Part shown: positions 8,511 through 16,856 of the stretch, piece after piece
How the letters are laid out: the number at the start of each line of letters is the position of its first letter
How positions within the stretch are numbered: the stretch's first letter is position 1
Source of the DNA: Planctomycetota bacterium
Lineage (GTDB): Bacteria > Planctomycetota > UBA8742 > UBA2392
Assembly: GCA_022071975.1 (NCBI GenBank)
Contig: JAJVIO010000059.1
Span: 1 to 49,286, forward strand
Length of the DNA stretch: 49,286 bases
Direction of reading: 5' to 3'
Notes under the pieces: model-generated
The model's database searches: none
The model's input: the letters and a program-made list of their open reading frames with translations, nothing else
What the model was told of the DNA's origin: nothing
Position numbers and translations under genes: made by a program

Positions 8511-9989
8511 TCAATGGCCGGAGCCGCCTTGCGGCGCGCGACGCATGGGACGCATGCCCGGCACGCGGATCAGCCACTCGTCGGCGGCCGCGTCTTCCTC
8601 TTCGCCGGGCTGGATGCAGGTCACCATCGCCATTTTCACGCCGGGTGCCATTGCCTCGAGTTTTTCCGGCACGCCCAGGCCGCCCTTGCTGTGGAAGTTG
8701 CCGTTGAGGTGCAGCACGCGGCCCTTGGGGTTGTCTTTCAGCCACTTCGCCACACTTTCGGCCATGGTGTCATCCTTGAAGCACTGGGAGGCGTACATGC
8801 GGTCAAGGGCATCGTTGTGGCCGTCGGAGCCGCCCATGGCCTCGAAGAACTTGTCGCGGTAGGCGCCCGGCAAGGCGCGGACTTCCGGGGCCGACCAGGA
8901 CTTCTCTTCCTCGGTGAACTTTTCCAGCACCTCGACGCCTTCCTTATACACCCGGTTCGCCAGCGGGCGCGGGATGTTGCCGGCGATCACCGGGATCTTG
9001 TTGGCCTTGCAGAACTCGACCAGCGGGCGGTAGTCGGCGTAGTTCGGCCACAGGCGGCCTTTCTTGCGGAACTCGGCCTCGGTAATGCGGCCGGCGAGGT
9101 AATCATCCAGCACCTGCTGGGTGTCGCGCTCGAACTGCTCAGTGGCCAGGGCCAGCGGCCCGCCGTCCTTGGCCATGCGGCGCAACACTTCAAGCTGCAC
9201 GCGGTGCGCGCCGGGGTTGCCGTGCAGCTCGCCCACGAACACAACGTTGAAATTCTTCAACTGGCCCGTCAGCTCGTAGGCGTTGCCGGCCTTGTTGCCC
9301 TCCAGCAGCGTGTATCCACGCAACTGCTGCCAGGCGTCTTTCACGCGGGCATCGAGCCCTGCCAGCCGGTCCGCGCCGCGCAGCACGCGCACGCCGGCGC
9401 CCCAGGCGCCCAGGCCCTCCACCAGCGCGGCCTCATCGCGATCGAACTCGGCGTCCGAGCGCGGGTGCAGCAGCACGTCCACCCCTGCATTGCGGCCTTT
9501 GGGAATCTGCAGGCCGCCCAGGTCGCCGCAGGGTGGGTCGATCAGCACCACGCCGTCGACCAGTGCCCCGTTGTCGGCGGCGACGCGCAGGGCGAGGTTC
9601 GCGGTCTCGAACAGCGCCACGAGTATTACGCGTGTGTCGGCGCGGTTCAGGGCCAGCTTCTCTGTCAGGCCGCGCAGGGCCTGCTTGGTGCTGATGGACT
9701 GCAGCGCTTTACGCTCGTCCGCGTCGCCGCTGACGGACCTGTCCACCTTGGCGTCGATCACGGCCACGGCCGTGGTGTCGTCGCAAGCGCCGCGCAGGGC
9801 CTTCAGCAGCTCGGCGGAATCAACGCCCTCGGCGCCGAGGCCCACCCAGAGTTCACGGGTGTAGTCGGCGGTATGGTAGCGCGCGGATGCTCCACCCACG
9901 CCGCCGACCTCGAGTTTGCCGTCTTCGGCCCGGGTGATGCCCGCCAGGCACAACAACGCCAGCAGGCTGAAGCTCAGATTCCGCACCAT
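8511..9989 (-). CDS. Exported ChaN-like (haem-binding, DUF399) protein with extra N-terminal domain
   Basis: 492 residues. Residues 1-21 (MVRNLSFSLLALLCLAGITRA) are a signal peptide, so the protein is exported. Residues about 255-480 match the ChaN-like iron/haem-binding fold: VVFVGELHGNPGAHRVQLEVLRR (GELH-type motif), ATEQFERDTQQVLDDYLAG, WPNYADYRPLVEFCKANKIPVIAGNIPR and GRVLHLNGNFHSK. Residues about 25-250 form a separate region resembling an alpha/beta-hydrolase-like fold (VILVALFETANLALRVAA, DGVVLIDPPCGD), but no catalytic triad is obvious. ChaN proteins bind haem cofacially at the cell surface or in the periplasm. The role here is unproven. The stop is 66 bases before glmM; an ATG with a GGAGAG site gives the start. 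Confidence 0.8.
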   Translation of the reverse strand: MVRNLSFSLLALLCLAGITRAEDGKLEVGGVGGASARYHTADYTRELWVGLGAEGVDSAELLKALRGACDDTTAVAVIDAKVDRSVSGDADERKALQSISTKQALRGLTEKLALNRADTRVILVALFETANLALRVAADNGALVDGVVLIDPPCGDLGGLQIPKGRNAGVDVLLHPRSDAEFDRDEAALVEGLGAWGAGVRVLRGADRLAGLDARVKDAWQQLRGYTLLEGNKAGNAYELTGQLKNFNVVFVGELHGNPGAHRVQLEVLRRMAKDGGPLALATEQFERDTQQVLDDYLAGRITEAEFRKKGRLWPNYADYRPLVEFCKANKIPVIAGNIPRPLANRVYKEGVEVLEKFTEEEKSWSAPEVRALPGAYRDKFFEAMGGSDGHNDALDRMYASQCFKDDTMAESVAKWLKDNPKGRVLHLNGNFHSKGGLGVPEKLEAMAPGVKMAMVTCIQPGEEEDAAADEWLIRVPGMRPMRRAPQGGSGH

Positions 9990-10000
9990 GATTGCTCTCC

Positions 10001-11509
10001 TTACGCGCAGTAGATGATGGTCTTTTCCGTCGTGGCGTAGTCTTCCGCAAGGGCGCTCTCGGCCGGGGTGCCGCTGTAGACCCGCAGCAACGGCTCGCCC
10101 TGTTTCACCTCGTCGCCCAGCTTGCGCAGCACCTCGACGCCCGCGCCGCGGCTCAGCGGCGCGCCGGCCAGCTTGGCCAGACGCGCGATCGCGAAGTTAT
10201 CCAGCCGCCTCACCCGGCCGTTGCAGTCGGACTTGATCTCAAAGGTGTACTGCCCCAGCTGCAGCCGCCCGTTGCGCCGCCCCTGCGCCTCGATGATGGC
10301 CTGGAACTTCTCGAGCGCGCGGCCGCTGCGCAGGATTTCACGCGCGACGCCGTAGCCTTCGCCGCCCTTGATGTCCTCGGCAAACTCGAGCGCGCGACCG
10401 GCAAGCTGCAGCGAATGTTCGCGCAGGTCGGAGGGCGCGTCTTCGCGGTTCTCGAGCACGGCCAATATGTCGCGCGCCTCCAGCGCCGGGCCGACGCCGC
10501 GCCCCACCGGCTGCTCGCCGTTGCTGATCATCACCTCGATGTGCAGGCCGATTTCCTTGGCCACGTACTCGAACTGGCGGCGCAGGCTGGCGGCCACCTC
10601 CATGCGGCGCACCTTGGCCGTGGGCCCCACCGGGATGTCCAGCAGCAGGTGGGTGCTGCCCGCCGACTTCTTCTTGCTGAGGATGCTGGCGATCATCTGC
10701 CCCTGGCTATCGATGTTGAGCGGGCGCTCCACGCTGATGATCACGTCGTCGGCCGGGCTCAGGTCAATCGCGCCGCCCCAGGCCAGGCAGGCGCCTTCCT
10801 TCTCGACGATCTCGCGCATGCGGTCGAGGCTCAGCTCGACGTTGCAGAACACCTCCATGGTGTCGGCCGTGCCGGCGGGCGAGGTGATCGCACGGCTGGA
10901 GGTCTTGGGCACCTTCATGCCGTAGGCGGCCAGAATCGGCACCACGATGGGCGACGTCCGGTTGCCGGGAATGCCGCCGATGCAGTGCTTGTCGACGATC
11001 ATGCCGCCGCCCCAGTCCAGGGTCTCGCCGACGCCTGTCATGGCGAGGGTAAGGTCCACGATCTCGTCGCGGTCCAGGTTGTTCTGGGCGCAGGCGCACA
11101 CGAAGGCCGTGAGTTCGACCTTCGAGAAGCGGTCCGACACGATGTCGCGCACGATTTCGTCAAACTCGGCGCGGTTGAGGCGCGCGCCCGCCAGCTTGCG
11201 GCGGATCGAGTTGGTCGAGTGCAGGATGCCCGGGTAGCTCAGCGCCACCAGCGTACCCTCGGCCACGCCCAGGCGCTGGAACATGTATTCGCACACCCCG
11301 ACCTCGTTTACGCCAAGCCAGTCCGCCCGCACGATGTCGAGTGAACCCACGGCCGTGTGGTGATCGTAGCTGAGCTGCACCTTGGAAAGCGGGCGGAAAC
11401 CCAGGCCGGGGAAAGCCGCGCACTCGGCATGCAGGAACACCACGTTTTCACGCGAGGTGTCGATCGGCACGCGCCGTAACGCAAGCTGTTGCGGCACACG
11501 GGGAGTCAT
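10001..11509 (-). CDS. AMP phosphorylase / type-2 thymidine phosphorylase family
   Basis: Phosphorolyses a nucleotide or nucleoside to base and ribose (bis)phosphate. At 502 residues it carries the additional N-terminal domain (about 1-85) typical of archaeal AMP phosphorylases and their bacterial relatives; E. coli-type DeoA is about 440. The phosphate-binding block VDKHCIGGIPGNRTSPIVVPI and the block PKTSSRAITSPAGTADTMEV match this subfamily. If the specificity is AMP, the products are adenine and ribose-1,5-bisphosphate; if nucleoside, the products are base and deoxyribose-1-phosphate. The ATG overlaps the stop of the PRPP synthetase gene (ATGA, 11509-11506), so the two proteins are made together and probably share a substrate. 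Confidence 0.85.
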   Translation of the reverse strand: MTPRVPQQLALRRVPIDTSRENVVFLHAECAAFPGLGFRPLSKVQLSYDHHTAVGSLDIVRADWLGVNEVGVCEYMFQRLGVAEGTLVALSYPGILHSTNSIRRKLAGARLNRAEFDEIVRDIVSDRFSKVELTAFVCACAQNNLDRDEIVDLTLAMTGVGETLDWGGGMIVDKHCIGGIPGNRTSPIVVPILAAYGMKVPKTSSRAITSPAGTADTMEVFCNVELSLDRMREIVEKEGACLAWGGAIDLSPADDVIISVERPLNIDSQGQMIASILSKKKSAGSTHLLLDIPVGPTAKVRRMEVAASLRRQFEYVAKEIGLHIEVMISNGEQPVGRGVGPALEARDILAVLENREDAPSDLREHSLQLAGRALEFAEDIKGGEGYGVAREILRSGRALEKFQAIIEAQGRRNGRLQLGQYTFEIKSDCNGRVRRLDNFAIARLAKLAGAPLSRGAGVEVLRKLGDEVKQGEPLLRVYSGTPAESALAEDYATTEKTIIYCA

Positions 11510-12393
11510 GCGATTCCTTCCTTGATCGCCTGCGCGATCCAGGGTGTCACATCAATACGGGCGGCGCCGTTCGGCACGGTATTCGAAGTTACAACGCGCG
11601 CGGCGCCCGCCTGATTCAACAACTTGCGCGCGCCGGGGGCGAACAGGCCGTGCACACCGACGCCCGCCGCGCTGGCCGCGCCAAGCTCCAGCGCCTGGCG
11701 GATTACGCCCGCCATGGTGTGGCCGCTGCTGATGATGTCGTCCAGCACCAGCACGTCGCGGCCTTTTACCAGTTTCCCATCAAGGCCGCTGCTTTGCACA
11801 CTGGTGCTGCTGAAACGCTGTTTGCGCATCACCGTGAACGGCGCGCCGCACAGTTTCGCCACGCGGCTTACCCACTGCCGACTTTCGCTGTCAGGGCCGA
11901 CCAGCACCGGCTGCTTCACGCTGCGTTTCACCCAGGCCGCGATCGCCTCGTCCGCGTGCAGTGCCACGGCCGGGATGCTGTAGACCTCGCACAGCGACTT
12001 GTAGCGATGCAGGTGCGGGTCCACGGTGAGCAGGCCGTCGAAGCGCTCGCTGATCAGCGCCGCCACGGTGCGGCTGCTGACGGCCTCGCCCGGTTTGAAG
12101 CGTTTGTCCTGGCGCATGTAGGCCAGGTAGGGTGCCACCAGGATCACCTTGCGCGCGCCCAGGGAACGCGCGGCATCGGCGGCGATCAGCGCGGCCATGA
12201 CTTCATCGTTGGGAGGAAACAGGCTGTTGACGATGTACAGCTCGGCGCCGCGCAGGCTGCCGCGCAGGCGGATGTACTGCTCGCCGTCCGGGAACTGCTG
12301 CTCGATCGCGGGCGCATGGCGAAAACCGCCGGCCCTGGCAATCAACCCCGCCAGCGGCGCGCTGCGGCCCAAGCCCGTGATCAGGATGCCCAT
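11506..12393 (-). CDS. Ribose-phosphate pyrophosphokinase (PRPP synthetase) homologue
   Basis: Makes phosphoribosyl pyrophosphate from ribose-5-phosphate and ATP, or acts on a related ribose phosphate. 295 residues, slightly shorter than housekeeping Prs (about 310-320). It has the FPDGEQYIRL motif, PYLAYMRQDKRFKPGE (ATP/flexible region), TVDPHLHRY (metal site) and the PRPP loop VLVLDDIISSGHTM, where canonical Prs has DDIIDTGGT. The altered loop and coupling to an AMP-phosphorylase-type enzyme suggest a specialised salvage role, not the main Prs. It starts at 12393 (MGILITGLG), with no other gene immediately upstream in the operon. Confidence 0.85.
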   Translation of the reverse strand: MGILITGLGRSAPLAGLIARAGGFRHAPAIEQQFPDGEQYIRLRGSLRGAELYIVNSLFPPNDEVMAALIAADAARSLGARKVILVAPYLAYMRQDKRFKPGEAVSSRTVAALISERFDGLLTVDPHLHRYKSLCEVYSIPAVALHADEAIAAWVKRSVKQPVLVGPDSESRQWVSRVAKLCGAPFTVMRKQRFSSTSVQSSGLDGKLVKGRDVLVLDDIISSGHTMAGVIRQALELGAASAAGVGVHGLFAPGARKLLNQAGAARVVTSNTVPNGAARIDVTPWIAQAIKEGIA

Positions 12394-12460
12394 GGCGGCA
12401 TCCTAGGGTTTTAAACAGCACGCGCCACGGCGGGGCCGCGGCGCGTCGGGATGGCGGGGT

Positions 12461-13879
12461 CTAGTCCTGGGCCTGCTGGCCGAAGGGCACGAACTCGCGA
12501 ACGAGCTCGCCCTCCACCTCGAAGGCGGCGCCGCTGGACGTCAGTTGCACCAGGCGGCCCTTGCGCCCGCCCGGCAGCGGGAAGTCGAACTCCGGCCCGC
12601 CCAGCTTGAAGATGCGGCGGCCTTGCTCGCCGTTCAGGACCAGCGTGTCGGTGTGGATCACCGTTCGGCTGGGCAGGGTCTCGTTGCTCTGGCGCACGTC
12701 GCGCAGGTGGCGGATCGGCGCGCCTTCCGCCCCCGCGGCCCACACCACCTGCTCACTCAGCGCCTCGGCGTCGAGGGTGCGGGCGTCCGTCGCAGCGGCC
12801 GCACTGACGCTCACGAAGTTGGGCGCCTCGGGCGTACGCCCCGCGAGCTGCAGCGTCTCGGCGCCGGCGCGCAGGCTGGCGCTGCCTTCCAGCAGCGCGA
12901 TATTGAGCTGCCATTCCTCAAGGGGCGCGGTGCCGGCGCGCGACTGGTAGCCAAGGTAGCGGCGCGAGTCGTCCAGCGTGATGCCGAAGTGCGAGGCGGA
13001 CTCGATGAAACTGTCGACGAAGGCATCGGCATCCAGGCCGCTGCCATAGAAGCTGACGCGGTACTTGCGAACATTCTCAGGTATACCGCCGACATCCAGC
13101 TTGATGCCGTAGGCCTTTTCAGCCAGGGCCGCCACTTCGCCGATCGGCACGCGCTGAACCTCAACCACCGCGCCGTTGTCCGCGATGTTGGCGTAGGCAC
13201 GGTCGTAATCCACAGCCAGCACGGCGCCCTTGTCGAGGCGCACGTCGCGGTCGGCAACCTTCAGCTCCAGCGGCGTGGCCGCGGCTGTCACCACCACGCG
13301 GCCGCGCTCGATTTCAAAGGCAGGCGCGCTGTTGGCGCCCGTTGAGCGCACCCGCACCGAGGACGCGCCGTCCAGCAGCACTTCGCCTGTGGCAAATGTG
13401 ATTCGGCGTGTCTCACCGACCCGGGCCTCCACCAACTCGCCATCAAGCACCACGTGCATGCCTTTGTCGTCGCGCACGGTTGCCACCGTGGGCTGCAATT
13501 CGCCGGGCGTCAGCCACACGCCCAGGCCCAGCACGAACGCGATCACGGCGACGGCAGCCACGCGGGGCAGCACGCCGCGCATGAAGTCGATGCGGATCAG
13601 TTCACCCACGTGGATGTCGGCGTCGCCGTGTGCGGCGGGCGCGGCCCGTGTCTCTTCCGGCTCGGGGTCGATCAACGCAGCCGCGCTGAACAGACGCTGC
13701 AGGGCAGCCTGGCTGATATCGGCCGACGGAACTGCGCGGGCGGCGCGCAAGGTGCCTTCCAGTACGCTGCGCTGCCGCTGCAGCTCGGCGTCTGTGGCGA
13801 GGCGCGCCTCGAGGGGGCGTGATTCCTCGGCGCTGAGATCTCCCAGCATCCAGGCAATCAGTTTTTCGCGCGTGTCCAT
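12461..13879 (-). CDS. FecR-like anti-sigma/transmembrane regulator
   Basis: 472 residues. The cytoplasmic N-terminus (MDTREKLIAWMLGDLSAEE and following) resembles an anti-sigma domain with a short helical bundle. A single transmembrane helix follows at about 115-133 (VAAVAVIAFVLGLGVWL). The exterior part contains a FecR-like region, GETRRITFATGEVLLDGASSVRV...AFEIERGRVVVTA, then a long C-terminal region of unknown fold. The start at 13879 has a GGAG site six bases upstream. It follows the ECF sigma factor gene by 44 bases on the same strand, so it probably inhibits or transduces signals to that sigma factor. Confidence 0.75.
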   Translation of the reverse strand: MDTREKLIAWMLGDLSAEESRPLEARLATDAELQRQRSVLEGTLRAARAVPSADISQAALQRLFSAAALIDPEPEETRAAPAAHGDADIHVGELIRIDFMRGVLPRVAAVAVIAFVLGLGVWLTPGELQPTVATVRDDKGMHVVLDGELVEARVGETRRITFATGEVLLDGASSVRVRSTGANSAPAFEIERGRVVVTAAATPLELKVADRDVRLDKGAVLAVDYDRAYANIADNGAVVEVQRVPIGEVAALAEKAYGIKLDVGGIPENVRKYRVSFYGSGLDADAFVDSFIESASHFGITLDDSRRYLGYQSRAGTAPLEEWQLNIALLEGSASLRAGAETLQLAGRTPEAPNFVSVSAAAATDARTLDAEALSEQVVWAAGAEGAPIRHLRDVRQSNETLPSRTVIHTDTLVLNGEQGRRIFKLGGPEFDFPLPGGRKGRLVQLTSSGAAFEVEGELVREFVPFGQQAQD

Positions 13880-13923
13880 GTGTTTCTCCGGCCTGTGAAA
13901 CGCCCGGCTTTGCACTTCGTTGG

Positions 13924-14640
13924 CTATTTCAGCCCCCTGCGCTCGAGGTAACGGGCCAGGCTGTTGACGGCCTCATGCACCCAGTACTTCACGGTGCCTT
14001 CGGGGCTGTCCAGCACTTCGGCGATCTCGGCGTAGGGCATGTCGTCGTAGATGCGCAGCACCAGGGCCTCGCGCTGGTTCTCGGGCAGGCGCGTGACGGC
14101 AAGGCGAACTTCTTCAATCAGTTCGCGCGAGACCAGGATCTCGCCGCTTTCGGGGTCTGAGCCCTGCAGCAGCCCGGCCAGTGAGCGCTCGTCGTCGTTG
14201 GGCGAGGCGTCGATGCTGACGTGCTGGCGCAGGCCTTCGCGCTTGTAGTAGTCCAGCGTCAGGTTGCGGGCGATCTGCAGGCACCAGGTCGTGAACTTGG
14301 CGCGCGGCGTGTAGGTGTGCGCGTTTTTGATCACGCGCAGGAACGTCTCCTGGAAGATGTCCTCGGCGGCCTCGGCGCGCCCGACCATCTTGTAGATGAA
14401 GTTGTAGACCTGGCGGCGGTGGCGGTTGACCAGGGCCTCGAACGCCTCGTTGCTCTTCTTCTTTACATACAGCTTCAGCAGGTCGAAGTCGCTGCGTTCT
14501 TCCGGCTGCTTGCCCTCAATGGACTTGAGTTCCGCGGCCGTGGCGTGCTTGGCCGTGGGTTTTGGCAATTTTTCGGTCTGTTGCTCGCTGAGACGTCGCG
14601 CCACCGGACCCGCCTGAAAAGGAACAGAGACCGGCATCAT
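13924..14640 (-). CDS. ECF-type RNA polymerase sigma factor
   Basis: 238 residues. Sigma-70 region 2 is at about 75-135 ([53 protein letters not shown]). Region 4 is at about 180-235 ([41 protein letters not shown]). No region 1.1 or 3, so it is of the extracytoplasmic-function type. The N-terminal 60 residues are an extra charged extension. Two adjacent ATGs at 14640 and 14637 are both possible. It is divergent from the pilin-like gene at 14849, with a 208-base shared control region, and precedes the FecR-like gene. A role in controlling the pilin-like genes is an inference from position. Confidence 0.88.
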   Translation of the reverse strand: MMPVSVPFQAGPVARRLSEQQTEKLPKPTAKHATAAELKSIEGKQPEERSDFDLLKLYVKKKSNEAFEALVNRHRRQVYNFIYKMVGRAEAAEDIFQETFLRVIKNAHTYTPRAKFTTWCLQIARNLTLDYYKREGLRQHVSIDASPNDDERSLAGLLQGSDPESGEILVSRELIEEVRLAVTRLPENQREALVLRIYDDMPYAEIAEVLDSPEGTVKYWVHEAVNSLARYLERRGLK

Positions 14641-14760
14641 AGGCCGCCCCCGCCTGCCAACAACCAGCCACGGATGATACGGCCGGAGACCTATGCAGTT
14701 GAAACAAACCGGCATTCCCGAATGGTGAGGTTGGGGGCGACTTTGCAGCCGGTAGGGCAA

Positions 14761-14845
14761 TGCAAGAATTTTTCTCTTGCAATATGTCAGGTGACCAGCG
14801 TGTAATATCCGCGTTCAATCAACTCTCTCAAGCTGAAAGCAGCTT
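14761..14845 (+). promoter_or_regulatory. Control region of the first pilin-like gene: inverted repeat, -10 box, leader hairpin
   Basis: A perfect 7-bp inverted repeat, TGCAAGA...TCTTGCA (14761-14781, 7-base spacer), is followed by a TAATAT -10 box at 14803-14808 with no good -35 hexamer. The context CAGCGTGTAATAT is shared exactly with the promoter of the second pilin-like gene. A 6-bp hairpin, AAGCTG/CAGCTT (14830-14845), ends three bases before the start codon and could limit ribosome access; no clear Shine-Dalgarno sequence is visible. Confidence 0.45.
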
Positions 14846-14848
14846 CCT

Positions 14849-16672
14849 ATGTTTACGAGGCATACAGTGCGTCGCGGCGCCCGGCGTGGCGGCATCCTGG
14901 CGACCGCAATGCTGTTCTTCGTGATGGTGACGGTTGCCGGCACGGCAATCCTTTCCATGTCAACCATCCAGCGCCTCAAGACCGTCCGCAACGGCATTGA
15001 CGTGCGCCTGATGATCGCCTGCGAGGCGGCCGTTGAGTCCGTGCGCGGGCGCTTCACGCTGATTGCGGGCGTGCAGGAGAACTGGTCGTGGCTGAGTGAC
15101 ACGACCTGGACCAGCATCGGCATCGTGACTGTGAACGGCATCAACGTGAACGTTGAAGCCCTGCGCTCGGCCGACCCGTCGGTGCCGCGCGCGCGGATTC
15201 GCGGCTCAGCCACGGCGTCAGGCAAGACGCGCTGGGTGGAGTACACGGTGAAGGTCGCGGCCTTCAGCGATTACGCGGTGTACATCGGCGAAGCAGGTGC
15301 CAGCAACTGGGGTTACTTCAAGTGCGTGGGCAACTTCTATTCGCGCGGCAGCTGTAATTTCGGCGCCACGGGTACGCAGTTCTTCGGCAATGCCTGGACC
15401 TCGGGTACGTTCACGAAGACGGGCAACTCGGACCCTGACTCCTACACATATCTGAAGGGTACGCAGCAAGGCATCACGCCGATCGATATGCCCGACGACG
15501 TTGCGAACTACAGCGCCATCGAGAACGGCGCCAAGCCGCCCTACCTGGCCGACGACCATGTGTATTACGAGAACACGCTCGAGATTCAGCTGATGGGCAC
15601 GCAGTACCGCCGGATATTCGTACGCCGCAATGCGGTCGGCGGCACCAACGAGGCAGTACCGAGCTGGTCCGGCGGCACCATCGCCCCGGCCACCTACCCC
15701 GGCGGCGCGACATATGGCCTCATTCCATCAACAAACCTCCTCTGGAACGGGGGATGGATCAACACGGGTGGCGTCAACGCAAGCGACGCATTCGCTCGTG
15801 GCGCGCTGAATGTCAGTGGCGCTCCGCGTGCCTGGAACGACGCAGCGGTGCTCGGCACCGCGCACTCCAGCGTGCAGAACACCTGGTATACGCTGGCGTG
15901 GGAGACGCGCGACATCCCCAATAACGGCGCGATCTACGTCAAGCTCGGTTCGCCGGCCGCGGATGGCTCGAACGATGACACCTTGCACGCCAGCGACCGC
16001 AATCGCTTTACTCAGCAGGGCATCGCCCACGGCGATCTGCAGCGCAACACGCCCTGGAGTCGTACCGACACCGGACGCACACCCGTGCTGTTGCTCAGCG
16101 GCCGTTTGACGAACCGGCGTGTGACAATCTGCGGCGACGGCGTGAACGTGGTAATCCGCGACAACATCACCTACAACTCGTACGCCGTTGATCCAGGCCT
16201 GCGACGCGAAGCGAACAAGACCGGCACTGCGGCACTGGCGGTGTCGGAAATGCTGGGAGTGATTTCCCGTGAACGTTGGTCCAACCAGGCCGCCAAGTCC
16301 GGCACCTACCTGGGCGGCGGTGACATCAACATGGCCTACCGCTACTGGAACCTGCTGCCGGGCTCTGAAACGGTAACCAACATCGCGGGCGATGGTGGCC
16401 ACCTTGCGAACCAGAACGCCCTCGACGGCGTGTTCTTGGGCACGCGTTCCTGCGGTGACAACTACTACCATTCGTGGGCCCCCACGCAGGAAGTGTGGTT
16501 CTGCGGCGGCCTGATTTCGCTTTACACGACGTATTACACGGAAAACTGCTGGTCCTACGTGCACTACGACTGGGACTGGCGCATGCAGGAAACCACGCCG
16601 CCGTTCTTCCTGAGTTCCTACAACGTATCGGCCACCTTTGTGCCGGGCACCTGGCGCACCTGGGAAGGCTGA
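14849..16672 (+). CDS. Large PilX-like / prepilin-like surface protein (paralogue A)
   Basis: 607 residues. A basic N-terminus (RRGARRGG) is followed by one hydrophobic helix (ILATAMLFFVMVTVAGTAILSMS), then a charged segment (TIQRLKTVRNGIDVRLMIACEAAVESVRG), a layout like PilX-type minor pilins with a long exported C-terminal region. The remainder is rich in Gly, Asn, Thr, Trp and Tyr and looks like an extracellular beta-rich domain. The first about 145 residues are nearly identical to those of the gene at 16857-18590, and the ends correspond (VPGTWRTWEG against VPGSWRTWES), while the middle has diverged. It is followed by a strong terminator. A role in an extracellular appendage or envelope structure is an inference. 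Confidence 0.7.
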   Translation: MFTRHTVRRGARRGGILATAMLFFVMVTVAGTAILSMSTIQRLKTVRNGIDVRLMIACEAAVESVRGRFTLIAGVQENWSWLSDTTWTSIGIVTVNGINVNVEALRSADPSVPRARIRGSATASGKTRWVEYTVKVAAFSDYAVYIGEAGASNWGYFKCVGNFYSRGSCNFGATGTQFFGNAWTSGTFTKTGNSDPDSYTYLKGTQQGITPIDMPDDVANYSAIENGAKPPYLADDHVYYENTLEIQLMGTQYRRIFVRRNAVGGTNEAVPSWSGGTIAPATYPGGATYGLIPSTNLLWNGGWINTGGVNASDAFARGALNVSGAPRAWNDAAVLGTAHSSVQNTWYTLAWETRDIPNNGAIYVKLGSPAADGSNDDTLHASDRNRFTQQGIAHGDLQRNTPWSRTDTGRTPVLLLSGRLTNRRVTICGDGVNVVIRDNITYNSYAVDPGLRREANKTGTAALAVSEMLGVISRERWSNQAAKSGTYLGGGDINMAYRYWNLLPGSETVTNIAGDGGHLANQNALDGVFLGTRSCGDNYYHSWAPTQEVWFCGGLISLYTTYYTENCWSYVHYDWDWRMQETTPPFFLSSYNVSATFVPGTWRTWEG

Positions 16673-16692
16673 TTCGACTTGGCGTAACCACA

Positions 16693-16731
16693 ACGCAGGC
16701 AGGCCCTTAGGCCTGCCTGCGTGTTTTTCTT
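16693..16731 (+). terminator. Rho-independent terminator of paralogue A
   Basis: A perfect 13-bp stem (ACGCAGGCAGGCC / GGCCTGCCTGCGT, 16693-16705 and 16710-16722) with a CTTA loop is followed by GTTTTTCTTT. Confidence 0.92.
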
Positions 16732-16797
16732 TGGGCAAGTTCGGCAGCCGTTTGCATTCGATTTGTCATGTTTTCGGCCGGAATATTGCGCATTTAT

Positions 16798-16825
16798 TTG
16801 ACACGATGCCTGCAGCGTGTAATAT
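16798..16825 (+). promoter_or_regulatory. Sigma-70-like promoter of the second pilin-like gene
   Basis: Perfect -35 TTGACA (16798-16803), a 16-base spacer and -10 TAATAT (16820-16825), about 30 bases before the ATG at 16857. The stretch CAGCGTGTAATAT is also found before the first paralogue. Confidence 0.75.
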
Positions 16826-16856
16826 TCCTGCTGTACTCACGAACCGAGGATGAACC

